Positions 57,870 through 64,000 of a DNA stretch of 64,000 nt are shown in pieces; within the stretch, counting starts at the first letter, position 1, and each line of letters begins with the position of its first letter. Origin of the DNA: JAQGMV01 sp035626595 (GTDB taxonomy: Bacteria; Pseudomonadota; Gammaproteobacteria; Burkholderiales; SG8-41); contig DASPNJ010000133.1 of NCBI GenBank assembly GCA_035626595.1, positions 1 to 64,000 on the forward strand, given 5' to 3'. Under the pieces are notes generated by a model. That model had not been told where the DNA came from and made no database searches. It was given only the letters and a program-made list of their open reading frames with translations. The position numbers and the translations under genes are program-made.

Positions 57870-59018
57870 ATGCACAAACCGCTCGACATGAACCTGATAC
57901 AGCGCGGCGCACGGCTCAAGCGCTCGCCCTATTTCGAGGCGACGCAGCGCTACGGCTGCTGGGGCTACACCGTCTACAACCACATGTTTCTGCCGATCGG
58001 CTACGACGCGCTCGAACGCGAATACGAACGGCTGCTGAACGACGTCACCGTGTGGGATGTCTCCGTCGAGCGCAATACCGAGATCGCCGGCCCCGACGCC
58101 TACAAGCTCATGAGTCTGCTCACGCCGCGCGACATGGCGAAGTGCCCGGTCGGGTATGGCAAGTACGTGCTGCTCACCGCGGAAGATGGCGGCATCGTCA
58201 ACGATCCCGTGCTCCTGCGGATCGAGGAAAACCGCTTCTGGCTCGCGGCGGCGGACAGCGACGTCACGCTGTGGGCGAAAGGCGTCGCCTACGGCAGCGG
58301 CCTCAACGTACAGATCGGCGAGCTCGACGTGGCGCCGATGCAGATCCAGGGCCCGAAGTCGCGTCAGCTCGTGATCGACCTCTTCGGAGACCGCGTGCAG
58401 TCGCTCGCGTACTACCAGTTCTTCGAGACACAGGTCGACGGCATTCCCATCATCGTGACGCGCACCGGCTGGACCGGCGAACTCGGTTACGAGCTGTATC
58501 TGCTCGACCCCGCGCGCGGCAACGACCTGTGGGAGCGCGTAATGGGCGCGGGCAAACGCTACAACATCGCGCCGACCGGACCCTCGGACATCCGCCGCAT
58601 CGAAGCCGGGATCCTCAACTACGGCATCGATATGACTCTCGACGTGAATCCGTACGAGGTCGGCCTCGAACGGCTGGTCGATCTGCAGAAAGCGGAAGCC
58701 TTTATCGGCCGCGAAGCGCTCGCGCGGGTGAAAGCCGAGGGGGTGAAGCGCCGCCTCGCCGGCCTCGAGATCGACGGTGCGAAGCTCGATCTCAACATGA
58801 CGCGCTGGCCGGTGAGCGTGGGCAGCCAGCGTGTGGGGCAGGTCACCTCCGCGGTGCATTCGCCACGTCTGGAGAAGAACATCGGCTACGCGATGGTGCC
58901 GGTCGAGCACGCGGCGCTCGGGACGAAGCTGACGGTCGAGACCGCCGACGGCCCGCGCGGTGCGGTCGTCGTGCCGATGCCGTTCATCGACCCGACGAAA
59001 TCGGTCGCGAAATCGTAG
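57870..59018 (+). CDS. GcvT-family tetrahydrofolate-dependent demethylase, DmdA-like
   Basis: This 382-aa protein of the aminomethyltransferase (glycine cleavage T) fold begins close to dimethylsulfoniopropionate demethylase: SPYFEATQRYGCWGYTVYNHMFLPIGYDALEREY, with VWDVSVERNTEIAGPDA. It continues GGIVNDPVLLRIEENRFWLA and TRTGWTGELGYELYL (the T-protein GY-GE-GYE segment), then DIRRIEAGILNYGIDM and the C-terminal domain AFIGREAL. Such enzymes transfer a methyl group from substrate to tetrahydrofolate. The true substrate could be DMSP, glycine betaine, dimethylglycine or another methylated compound. AGAGGA precedes ATG 57870. A Bug receptor is divergent and an aminotransferase convergent. Confidence 0.82.
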   Translation: MHKPLDMNLIQRGARLKRSPYFEATQRYGCWGYTVYNHMFLPIGYDALEREYERLLNDVTVWDVSVERNTEIAGPDAYKLMSLLTPRDMAKCPVGYGKYVLLTAEDGGIVNDPVLLRIEENRFWLAAADSDVTLWAKGVAYGSGLNVQIGELDVAPMQIQGPKSRQLVIDLFGDRVQSLAYYQFFETQVDGIPIIVTRTGWTGELGYELYLLDPARGNDLWERVMGAGKRYNIAPTGPSDIRRIEAGILNYGIDMTLDVNPYEVGLERLVDLQKAEAFIGREALARVKAEGVKRRLAGLEIDGAKLDLNMTRWPVSVGSQRVGQVTSAVHSPRLEKNIGYAMVPVEHAALGTKLTVETADGPRGAVVVPMPFIDPTKSVAKS

Positions 59019-59019
59019 T

Positions 59020-59122
59020 CGTCATTCCCGAGAAGGCGGGAATCCAGAGAACGACGGCACTGGATCCCCGAGTACGCGGGGATGACGCATTGCAGTCGAT
59101 CCTCGCCTACGCGGGAATGACG
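59020..59122. repeat. GTCATTCCCGCG-type palindromic repeat, copy 4, running into a coding end
   Basis: CGTCATTCCCGAGAAGGCGGGAATCCAG (59020-59047), the inverse CTGGATCCCCGAGTACGCGGGGATGACG (59060-59087) and a third part unit TCGCCTACGCGGGAATGACG (59103-59122) are present. The third unit is inside the convergent aminotransferase gene and encodes its last residues and stop. Confidence 0.75.
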
Positions 59123-60438
59123 TCTTCTATGGTCTTGTTGAGCTTCTCGACGAGCTCGAAGACGTGCTTTTCTTCGATGATGAACGGCGGCGCCATCATG
59201 ATGTTGTCGCCGCGCTTGCCGTCCACGACGCCGCCCATCGGATAGATGACGAGGCCGTTCTCCATCGCGCGCACGCGGATACGCTCCGAGATGTTGAGCG
59301 AGGCATCGAACGGCTCCTTCGTGCGGCGGTCCTGCACCAGCTCCACCGCGAGGAACAGCCCGCGTCCGCGAATCTCACCGACGTTCGGATGATTGCCGAG
59401 CTGCTCCGAGAGCGCGCTTCGCAGCATGCCGCCCATCTTGCGCACGTTCGCGAGCAGCTCGCGCTCGCGCACTTCCTGCTGCACGGCAAGCCCGGCGGCG
59501 CATGAGACCGGATGACCGGTGAAGGTGTGGCTGTGCATGACGGCGTTCGACCCCGCTTCGATCGCCTTGTGTACCTTGTCGGCGATCAGCACCGCCCCGA
59601 GCGGCAGATAACCGGCTGAGAGCCCTTTCGCGAGTGCGATGAAATCGGGCGCGATGCCTTCGTCCTCGCATGCATAGCGGCGTCCCGTGCGGCCCATGCC
59701 GCACATGACTTCGTCCAGGATGAGCAGCACGCCGTACTTGTCGCAGATCTCGCGGACGCGCTTGAAATAACCCGGCACCGCCGGGACGCAGCCGAGCGTG
59801 GAGCCGACGACGGTTTCCGCGACGAATGCGGCGACGCTGTCCACACCGAGCTCGAGAATCTTCGCTTCGAGCTCGTTCGCGACGCGCTGACCGTACGCGG
59901 TCTCGCTCTCGTCTTCGAGCCTGCCGCGATAGGGGTAGCACGCCGAGACGTGATGGGTCGTGGACAGGAGCAGCGGCTCGAACACCGCACGCCGCCCGAT
60001 ATTGCCGCCGGCGGACAACGCGCCCGCGGTGGTGCCGTGGTAGCTCTGAAGACGCGCGATGACATGGCGCCGCTGTGGCTGGCCGGTCTCGATGAAATAC
60101 TGGCGCGTCATTTTGAGCGCGGCTTCGATCGATTCGGAGCCGCCGCAGGTGAACCACGCCTTGGTGAGCCCCGCCGGCGCGTCCGACACGAGGTCCTGCG
60201 CCAGCGCTTCCATCGGCTCGTTGGTGAAAAACCGCGTGTGCGCGAACTCGAGGCTGTCGAGCTGCGACTTGATCGCGTTCAGAACCCGCGGATTGCCGTG
60301 ACCGATCGCGGACACGGCGGCGCCGCCGGAGCCGTCGAGGTAACGCTTGCCTTCCGAATCGAAAAGATAAACCCCGTCGCCTTTGACGGCGACGGGGAAT
60401 TCACGGTCCAGCGAGTGTCGGTGAAGGGCCTTGGTCAC
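59107..60438 (-). CDS. Class III PLP-dependent aminotransferase
   Basis: This 443-aa fold-type I aminotransferase has the substrate and PLP-site segments YLDGSGGAAVSAIGHGNPRV and TCGGSESIEAALKMTRQY (phosphate-binding GS-E). RLQSYHGTTAGALSAGG, LILDEVMCGMGRTG (PLP-binding Asp), DFIALAKGLSAGYLPLGAV (Schiff-base Lys) and HSHTFTGHPVSCAAGL follow. These enzymes move an amino group from omega-amino or beta-amino acids to pyruvate or 2-oxoglutarate. The start is GTG 60438 with no clear Shine-Dalgarno; a 6-bp inverted repeat (CGATAC...GTATCG, 60438-60456) overlaps it. The final VIPA and stop come from an intergenic repeat. It is 57 bp downstream of a Bug gene, probably cotranscribed. Confidence 0.88.
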   Translation of the reverse strand: MTKALHRHSLDREFPVAVKGDGVYLFDSEGKRYLDGSGGAAVSAIGHGNPRVLNAIKSQLDSLEFAHTRFFTNEPMEALAQDLVSDAPAGLTKAWFTCGGSESIEAALKMTRQYFIETGQPQRRHVIARLQSYHGTTAGALSAGGNIGRRAVFEPLLLSTTHHVSACYPYRGRLEDESETAYGQRVANELEAKILELGVDSVAAFVAETVVGSTLGCVPAVPGYFKRVREICDKYGVLLILDEVMCGMGRTGRRYACEDEGIAPDFIALAKGLSAGYLPLGAVLIADKVHKAIEAGSNAVMHSHTFTGHPVSCAAGLAVQQEVRERELLANVRKMGGMLRSALSEQLGNHPNVGEIRGRGLFLAVELVQDRRTKEPFDASLNISERIRVRAMENGLVIYPMGGVVDGKRGDNIMMAPPFIIEEKHVFELVEKLNKTIEDVIPA

Positions 60439-60456
60439 GATACGCCGAGTGTATCG
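60438..60456 (-). promoter_or_regulatory. Small inverted repeat at the aminotransferase start
   Basis: CGATAC (60438-60443) and GTATCG (60451-60456) are perfect inverses around 7 bases and overlap the GTG start. It could shape translation initiation or bind a regulator. Such a short repeat can also be chance. Confidence 0.25.
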
Positions 60457-60495
60457 CGCCGTTTCTCCGCCGACACCGCTCGGAACGCACGGCGG

Positions 60496-61497
60496 TTAGA
60501 AGCCCTGCGCGCCGCTCGCCTTCACGACCTTCTTCCACTTGTCCATGTCCGCGAGCAGGTACTTGCGGAACTCTTCCGGCGAGTTGCCAACGCCCTCGGC
60601 GCCCTGGTTGAAGATCGCTTTCTGGATCTGCGGCTCGTTCAGGACGGCGACGAACTCCTTGTGGATCTTCGCGAGCAGCGGCTTGGACATCTTGGCCGGC
60701 GCGAGCGGTCCGTACCAGCCGACGACTTCGAAGCCGGGGATGCCCGCTTCGGCGACCGTCGGAATGTCCGGCATCGAGCCCAGCCGCTTGGTCGAACTCA
60801 CGGCGAGACCGCGCAGGCGCCCGGCAGCCACGAGCTTGGTCGCCGCCGACAATCCCATGAAATTGAAGTGGTACTCCTTGCCGAGGAGCGCCGTGGTCGC
60901 CGGGCCGGTGCCCTTGTACGGAATGTGCGTCGCTTTCACCCCGGTCATGAGCTTGTAGAGCTCGCCCGCGAGGTGGCCGCCGCTCCCGATGCCTGCAGAG
61001 CCGAAGTTGAGATTGCCGCCCTGCGCTTTCGTCCACGCGATGAACTCCTTCAGGTTCTTGGCTGGCGTGTCCGGATGGATGACGAGCATCAGGCCCGCTG
61101 CGGTGAGCTGCGTGATCGGCGTGAAGTCGTTGACGGGGTGGTAGGGCAGCTTCGGCAGGAGCGCCGCGTTGATGATGTGCTGGTGATACGCCATGAACAG
61201 CGTGTAGCCGTCGGGCTCGGCGTTCGCGGTCAGCTCCGCCGCGAGCACGCCGGAGGCGCTCGCCCGGTTGTCCACGATGAACTGCTGCTTCATCCGCTCG
61301 GACAGGCGCTGGCTGAAGAGCCGCGCCAGAAAGTCCGTCGTGCCGCCGGGTGCCGCCGGCGTCAGCACGCGCACGGGTTTCGACGGGTACTTCGATACGT
61401 CTTCCCGGGTTTGCGCCGAGGCGCTCGACGCAAAACCGAAGACGGTCCCGCCGATCGCCAGCGCCGCGACGATGCGGCGAACTGTGATGAACGACAT
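60496..61497 (-). CDS. Bug-family (TctC-type) extracytoplasmic solute receptor
   Basis: This 333-aa receptor has a signal peptide (RRIVAALAIGGTVFGFASSASAQ) and the core KYPSKPVRVLTPAAPGGTTD, FIVDNRASASGVLAAELTAN, PDGYTLFMAYHQHIINAAL, LNFGSAGIGSGGHLAGELYK and IPYKGTGPATTALL. AGGAGA lies 7 bases before ATG 61497, which decides the start over a longer frame. It is upstream of the aminotransferase on the same strand, so the receptor and enzyme may serve one substrate. The ligand is unknown. Confidence 0.9.
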   Translation of the reverse strand: MSFITVRRIVAALAIGGTVFGFASSASAQTREDVSKYPSKPVRVLTPAAPGGTTDFLARLFSQRLSERMKQQFIVDNRASASGVLAAELTANAEPDGYTLFMAYHQHIINAALLPKLPYHPVNDFTPITQLTAAGLMLVIHPDTPAKNLKEFIAWTKAQGGNLNFGSAGIGSGGHLAGELYKLMTGVKATHIPYKGTGPATTALLGKEYHFNFMGLSAATKLVAAGRLRGLAVSSTKRLGSMPDIPTVAEAGIPGFEVVGWYGPLAPAKMSKPLLAKIHKEFVAVLNEPQIQKAIFNQGAEGVGNSPEEFRKYLLADMDKWKKVVKASGAQGF

Positions 61498-61602
61498 CTG
61501 AGTTTCTCCTCGAAATGAGTTGTTGTGGCGCGGAAGGATAACCGCTCCGGTATGCATCCGTGAATACGCTAGAATTTTCCACACACCAGCGAAGTCCACG
61601 AC

Positions 61603-61932
61603 ATGACTACGACCCGCGTACTCATCGTTATGTTCCTGCTCGCGCTGAGCGGGACTGCCGCCGCGCACGGCGTGCGCTTCGGTATCGGCATCGGTTTCCC
61701 GATTTTTCCGCCGGCGTATTACTACCCGCCACCCGCTTATTACTATCCACCGCCCGTGGTCGTGGCGCCGTCGCCGCCGCCGGTGTACGTCGAGCGCAGC
61801 GATCAGGCCGCCGCGCCGCCGCCGGAGCATTACTGGTATTACTGCGCAGACTCACAGGCTTATTACCCGTACGTGAAGCAGTGCGCGAGCACGTGGCAGC
61901 GCGTGACACCTACCCCGCCAGGAGCCCAATGA
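61603..61932 (+). CDS. Small Pro/Tyr-rich secreted protein
   Basis: This 109-aa protein has a signal peptide (VLIVMFLLALSGTAAA). A Gly/Phe stretch (RFGIGIGFPIF) is followed by a repeated PPAYYYPPPAYYYPPP segment and the C-terminal YWYYCADSQAYYPYVKQC with W-x-x-V-x-P. The two Cys may form a disulfide. Small exported proteins ending in this YYC...YYPYV...C pattern are common in Burkholderiales; their function is unknown. ATG 61603 is in position for the signal peptide. The stop overlaps the next gene's ATG as ATGA, so it is translationally coupled to a TauD-type dioxygenase, an odd pairing. Confidence 0.8.
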   Translation: MTTTRVLIVMFLLALSGTAAAHGVRFGIGIGFPIFPPAYYYPPPAYYYPPPVVVAPSPPPVYVERSDQAAAPPPEHYWYYCADSQAYYPYVKQCASTWQRVTPTPPGAQ

Positions 61933-62837
61933 GCATCGAAGTCATCCCCACCGGCGCCGCGCTCGGCGCCGAGGTCCGCGGCATCGATTTTTCGCGTCCG
62001 GTAACGGAGGACATGAAAACGGCGCTGCGCAAGGCCTGGTCCGAGCATCTCGTCCTGCTGTTCCGCGGCCAGCGCATCGACGACGAGCAACTGCTTGCCG
62101 CGTCGGGCGTATTCGGTCCGCCGCACGAAGCCGCATCGCGCAAGTACCACCTCGCCGTCGGCGAGAAAGTGGACGATCGCCACATGATCTCGCGCCATGC
62201 GAGTGTCGCGATCATCTCCAACCTCGACGCGAACGGAAATCCCGTCCGCGACAACGGCGGCCTCGGCAGCTACGAAGTCGTGTGGCACACCGACAATTCG
62301 TACGTGGAAGTGCCGCCGGCGGGCAGCATGCTGTACGCCCTGGAGCTGCCGCCCGCGGGCGGCGGCGGTGATACCTCGTTCAGCAATCAGTACCTCGCCT
62401 ACGAGGAGCTGTCCGCAGAGCTCAAGCGCGCGATCGAAGGCAAGTCGCAGGTGCACGATTCGAGCCGCAACAGCGCCGGCGTGCTGCGGCCCGGCGTGAA
62501 GCTGCCGACGAAGCCGGAGGAAGTTCAGGGGCCGGTGCATCCGCTGGTGCGCGTGCATCCGGTCACCGGCCGGCGCGCGCTCTATCTTGGACGCCGGCGC
62601 ACATGGCCTTCGAACTACATCATCGGCATGCCGAACGACGAGAGCGAAGCGCTGCTCGACAAGCTCTGGGCGCACGCGACGCAGCCGAAGTACGCGTGGA
62701 CGCACAAGTGGCGCGTCGGCGACATCGTGCTGTGGGATAACCGGTGCTGCATGCACTACCGCACCGAGATCGACGTCGCCTACCGGCGCGTCATGCACCG
62801 CACCACGATCAAAGGCGAGCCATTGATCGCTGCGTAG
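61929..62837 (+). CDS. TauD/TfdA-family 2-oxoglutarate-dependent dioxygenase
   Basis: This 302-aa Fe(II)/2-oxoglutarate dioxygenase begins IEVIPTGAALGAEVRGIDFS and has LVLLFRGQRI. The iron motif is His-Thr-Asp in VVWHTDNSYVEVPP, and the distal ligand is His in WDNRCCMHYRTEID. HPVTGRRALYLG carries the residues that bind 2-oxoglutarate, with a late Arg. Such enzymes hydroxylate sulfonates (taurine), phenoxyacetates or other small acids. CAGGAG lies upstream of ATG 61929, which overlaps the preceding stop. It is convergent with a second paralogue; the two share core motifs but differ in the central loop. Confidence 0.9.
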   Translation: MSIEVIPTGAALGAEVRGIDFSRPVTEDMKTALRKAWSEHLVLLFRGQRIDDEQLLAASGVFGPPHEAASRKYHLAVGEKVDDRHMISRHASVAIISNLDANGNPVRDNGGLGSYEVVWHTDNSYVEVPPAGSMLYALELPPAGGGGDTSFSNQYLAYEELSAELKRAIEGKSQVHDSSRNSAGVLRPGVKLPTKPEEVQGPVHPLVRVHPVTGRRALYLGRRRTWPSNYIIGMPNDESEALLDKLWAHATQPKYAWTHKWRVGDIVLWDNRCCMHYRTEIDVAYRRVMHRTTIKGEPLIAA

Positions 62838-62870
62838 GGATCAACGCTCGCTCCCACCGGTAAACGAACA

Positions 62871-62970
62871 GAGGGAAACCGATGATGGTTTCCCTCCGTA
62901 ACCTCCGTTCCTTCGGTTGCGAAGGTGCGTCGATGACGCACCGGCCGGTGCGCTAGCAGCGCACCCTACG
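62871..62970. terminator. Three consecutive hairpins between convergent dioxygenase genes
   Basis: Hairpin 1 is GAGGGAAACC-GATGAT-GGTTTCCCTC (62871-62896, perfect 10-bp stem). Hairpin 2 is GGTGCGTC-GAT-GACGCACC (62924-62942). Hairpin 3 is GGTGCGC-TAGCA-GCGCACC (62947-62965), part of the 26-bp repeat. None has a clear T-tract, so factor-independent termination is not certain. Position between two convergent genes suggests a bidirectional transcription barrier or repeat-derived structure. Confidence 0.6.
62945..62970. repeat. CCGGTGCGCTAGCAGCGCACCCTACG palindromic repeat, copy 2
   Basis: This copy matches the element at 56694-56719 with one mismatch. Its CCCTACG end supplies the TAG stop of the minus-strand dioxygenase gene. 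Confidence 0.75.
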
Positions 62971-63841
62971 CGGCCGGACGGGCACCCTTGAGCTGCGTGC
63001 GCAGCATATAGCGCCGCTCGTTCGGGTCGAACGCCGTTCGCTTGTGCATCGCGCAGCGGTTGTCCCAGATGAGCAGATCGCCCACGTTCCATTTCTGGAA
63101 CCACGCGAATTCTTCGCGCGTGGCGTGCGCCCAGAGGCGATCGAGCAGAGACTCGCTCGCCTCCAGCGATAAGCCCACGACGTAGGAAAGCGGCCGGCGC
63201 CCCAGGTACAGCGCACGCTTGCCCGTGACGGGATGGCGCACGACGATCGGGTGCAGCGCGCCCGGCGCTTCGCGCGGATCGGTCACGTCCTTGTAGCCCT
63301 TGCGCAGCTCGCCCGCGCTGTTGCGGCTCGCATCGTGCTTGATCTGACGGCCCTCCACGGCGGCCTTGAGGTCCTGCGGCAGCGTCTCGTACGCGTGATA
63401 CATGTTGAGAAACCCGGTCTCGCCGCCGGCCTTAGTAACCTCGAGCGCATACAGCATCGCGGCCGACGCGGTGATCTCGTTGTACGACATGTCGGTGTGC
63501 CAGACCGCCTCACCGTAGCCGAGACTGCCCACCGGCTGACCATCCTGCAGGATGTTCGACATGACTGCGAGGTCGGGGTATCCCGGAATCCACGGCTCGC
63601 CCTTTACGTTGATGGGCGCCTTGTCGAGCTCGCCGAAGCGCCGGCTGAATTCGAGGAGCTGGTCCTTCGTGAGCGTCTGGCCGCGGAAGCGGAGAACCAG
63701 ATGGCTCATCCACGCGTCAAAAATAACGTTGAAGTCGGCGTCGGAAAGCCGCTGCGACAAGTCCACGCCCGTTACATCGGCGCCGACCGGTTTGCCGGTA
63801 GGGGTCACGCGTATGTCGGATTTCTGAGCTATGGCGTGCAT
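62966..63841 (-). CDS. TauD/TfdA-family 2-oxoglutarate-dependent dioxygenase
   Basis: This 291-aa paralogue of the neighbouring dioxygenase begins IRVTPTGKPVGADVTGVDLS and has HLVLRFRGQTL. The iron motif is His-x-Asp in AVWHTDMSYNEITASAA, and the distal His is in WDNRCAMHKRTAFD, with HPVTGKRALYLGRRPLSYVVG and a late Arg in RYMLRTQLKG. It probably acts on a sulfonate or carboxylate; the substrate is unknown. ATG 63841 is the start. It is convergent with the other dioxygenase, and its stop TAG lies in a palindromic repeat. Confidence 0.9.
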   Translation of the reverse strand: MHAIAQKSDIRVTPTGKPVGADVTGVDLSQRLSDADFNVIFDAWMSHLVLRFRGQTLTKDQLLEFSRRFGELDKAPINVKGEPWIPGYPDLAVMSNILQDGQPVGSLGYGEAVWHTDMSYNEITASAAMLYALEVTKAGGETGFLNMYHAYETLPQDLKAAVEGRQIKHDASRNSAGELRKGYKDVTDPREAPGALHPIVVRHPVTGKRALYLGRRPLSYVVGLSLEASESLLDRLWAHATREEFAWFQKWNVGDLLIWDNRCAMHKRTAFDPNERRYMLRTQLKGARPAA

Positions 63842-63945
63842 CGAAGACCTCGCGTTACGTGATGCTCGATTCTACAGCGCGCGTACGCGCGCGATGCCGC
63901 ATCGCATCATTGACGCTTTACCGGCCGAATGCATAATGGCGCCCC

Positions 63946-64000
63946 ATGAATAACCAGTCACCCTGGAGCTCGTACGGCCGCCGGCAGAACCGATCGGAGC
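63946..64000 (+). CDS. Start of an unidentified gene cut by the window edge
   Basis: ATG 63946 opens a frame reading MNNQSPWSSYGRRQNRSE to the edge. It is divergent from the dioxygenase gene with about 104 bp between starts. No ribosome binding site is obvious, and too little is present to name a family. The call rests on an open frame, position and a hydrophilic start. Confidence 0.35.
   Translation, partial: MNNQSPWSSYGRRQNRSE

Overview
The window is GC-rich, densely coded bacterial DNA. It most likely comes from a betaproteobacterium of Burkholderiales type. The reasons are five solitary Bug/TctC-type solute receptors, paired TauD-type dioxygenases, an AA_synth (DUF1185) protein, a lone Anbu peptidase and many short palindromic intergenic repeats. 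No phage, IS element, CRISPR array, tRNA or rRNA was seen. Both ends cut genes: an IlvD/Edd dehydratase on the left and an unidentified start on the right. || Layout. Bases 1-1.66 kb hold the dehydratase fragment and a GSU2403-type nucleotidyltransferase gene preceded by a perfect 12-bp inverted repeat. Bases 1.66-37.8 kb form one minus-strand two-partner-secretion (TPS) block of about 36 kb. In transcription order it contains a giant TpsA exoprotein (3890 aa), a strong Rho-independent terminator, a second TpsA (about 3410 aa), a third TpsA (about 3628 aa), a secreted FecR-domain protein whose ATG overlaps the third TpsA's stop (ATGA), and one TpsB outer-membrane transporter. Three giants therefore share one transporter gene. 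The three TpsA proteins and the FecR protein all end in Cys plus one polar or basic residue (-ECR, -LCK, -ICQ, -MCR). The exoproteins are built of in-frame repeats with strict periods: 75 and 94-100 aa in TpsA3, 181-184 aa in TpsA2, and a 377-aa duplication offset in TpsA1. || Bases 37.9-64 kb are an ordinary metabolic and accessory region: sulfatase, endonuclease/exonuclease/phosphatase protein, Bug, OxyR-like regulator, Bug, AA_synth, di-iron ferritin-like protein, amidohydrolase, RidA, Anbu, Fe-S uracil-DNA glycosylase-like protein, Bug, sugar dehydrogenase lipoprotein, enolase-superfamily enzyme, ChaN-PDZ protein with an M1-like peptidase, YheS-type ABC-F protein, Bug, DmdA-like demethylase, class III aminotransferase, Bug, a small Pro/Tyr-rich secreted protein and two TauD dioxygenases. 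The Bug receptors have no TctA/TctB membrane partners here. The enzymes look like a scattered set for uptake and oxidation of small organic acids, sulfonates, methylated compounds and sugars rather than one pathway. || Intergenic spaces hold at least three short repeat families: a 28-bp GTCATTCCCGCG-type element (four loci), a CGTAGGG-started palindrome (three loci) and inverted arrays of GTGACG/CGTCAC units (two loci). Some supply stop codons or terminal coding sequence to neighbouring genes. || The best candidate for something undescribed is the FecR-linked multi-TpsA system with its shared C-terminal Cys signature.
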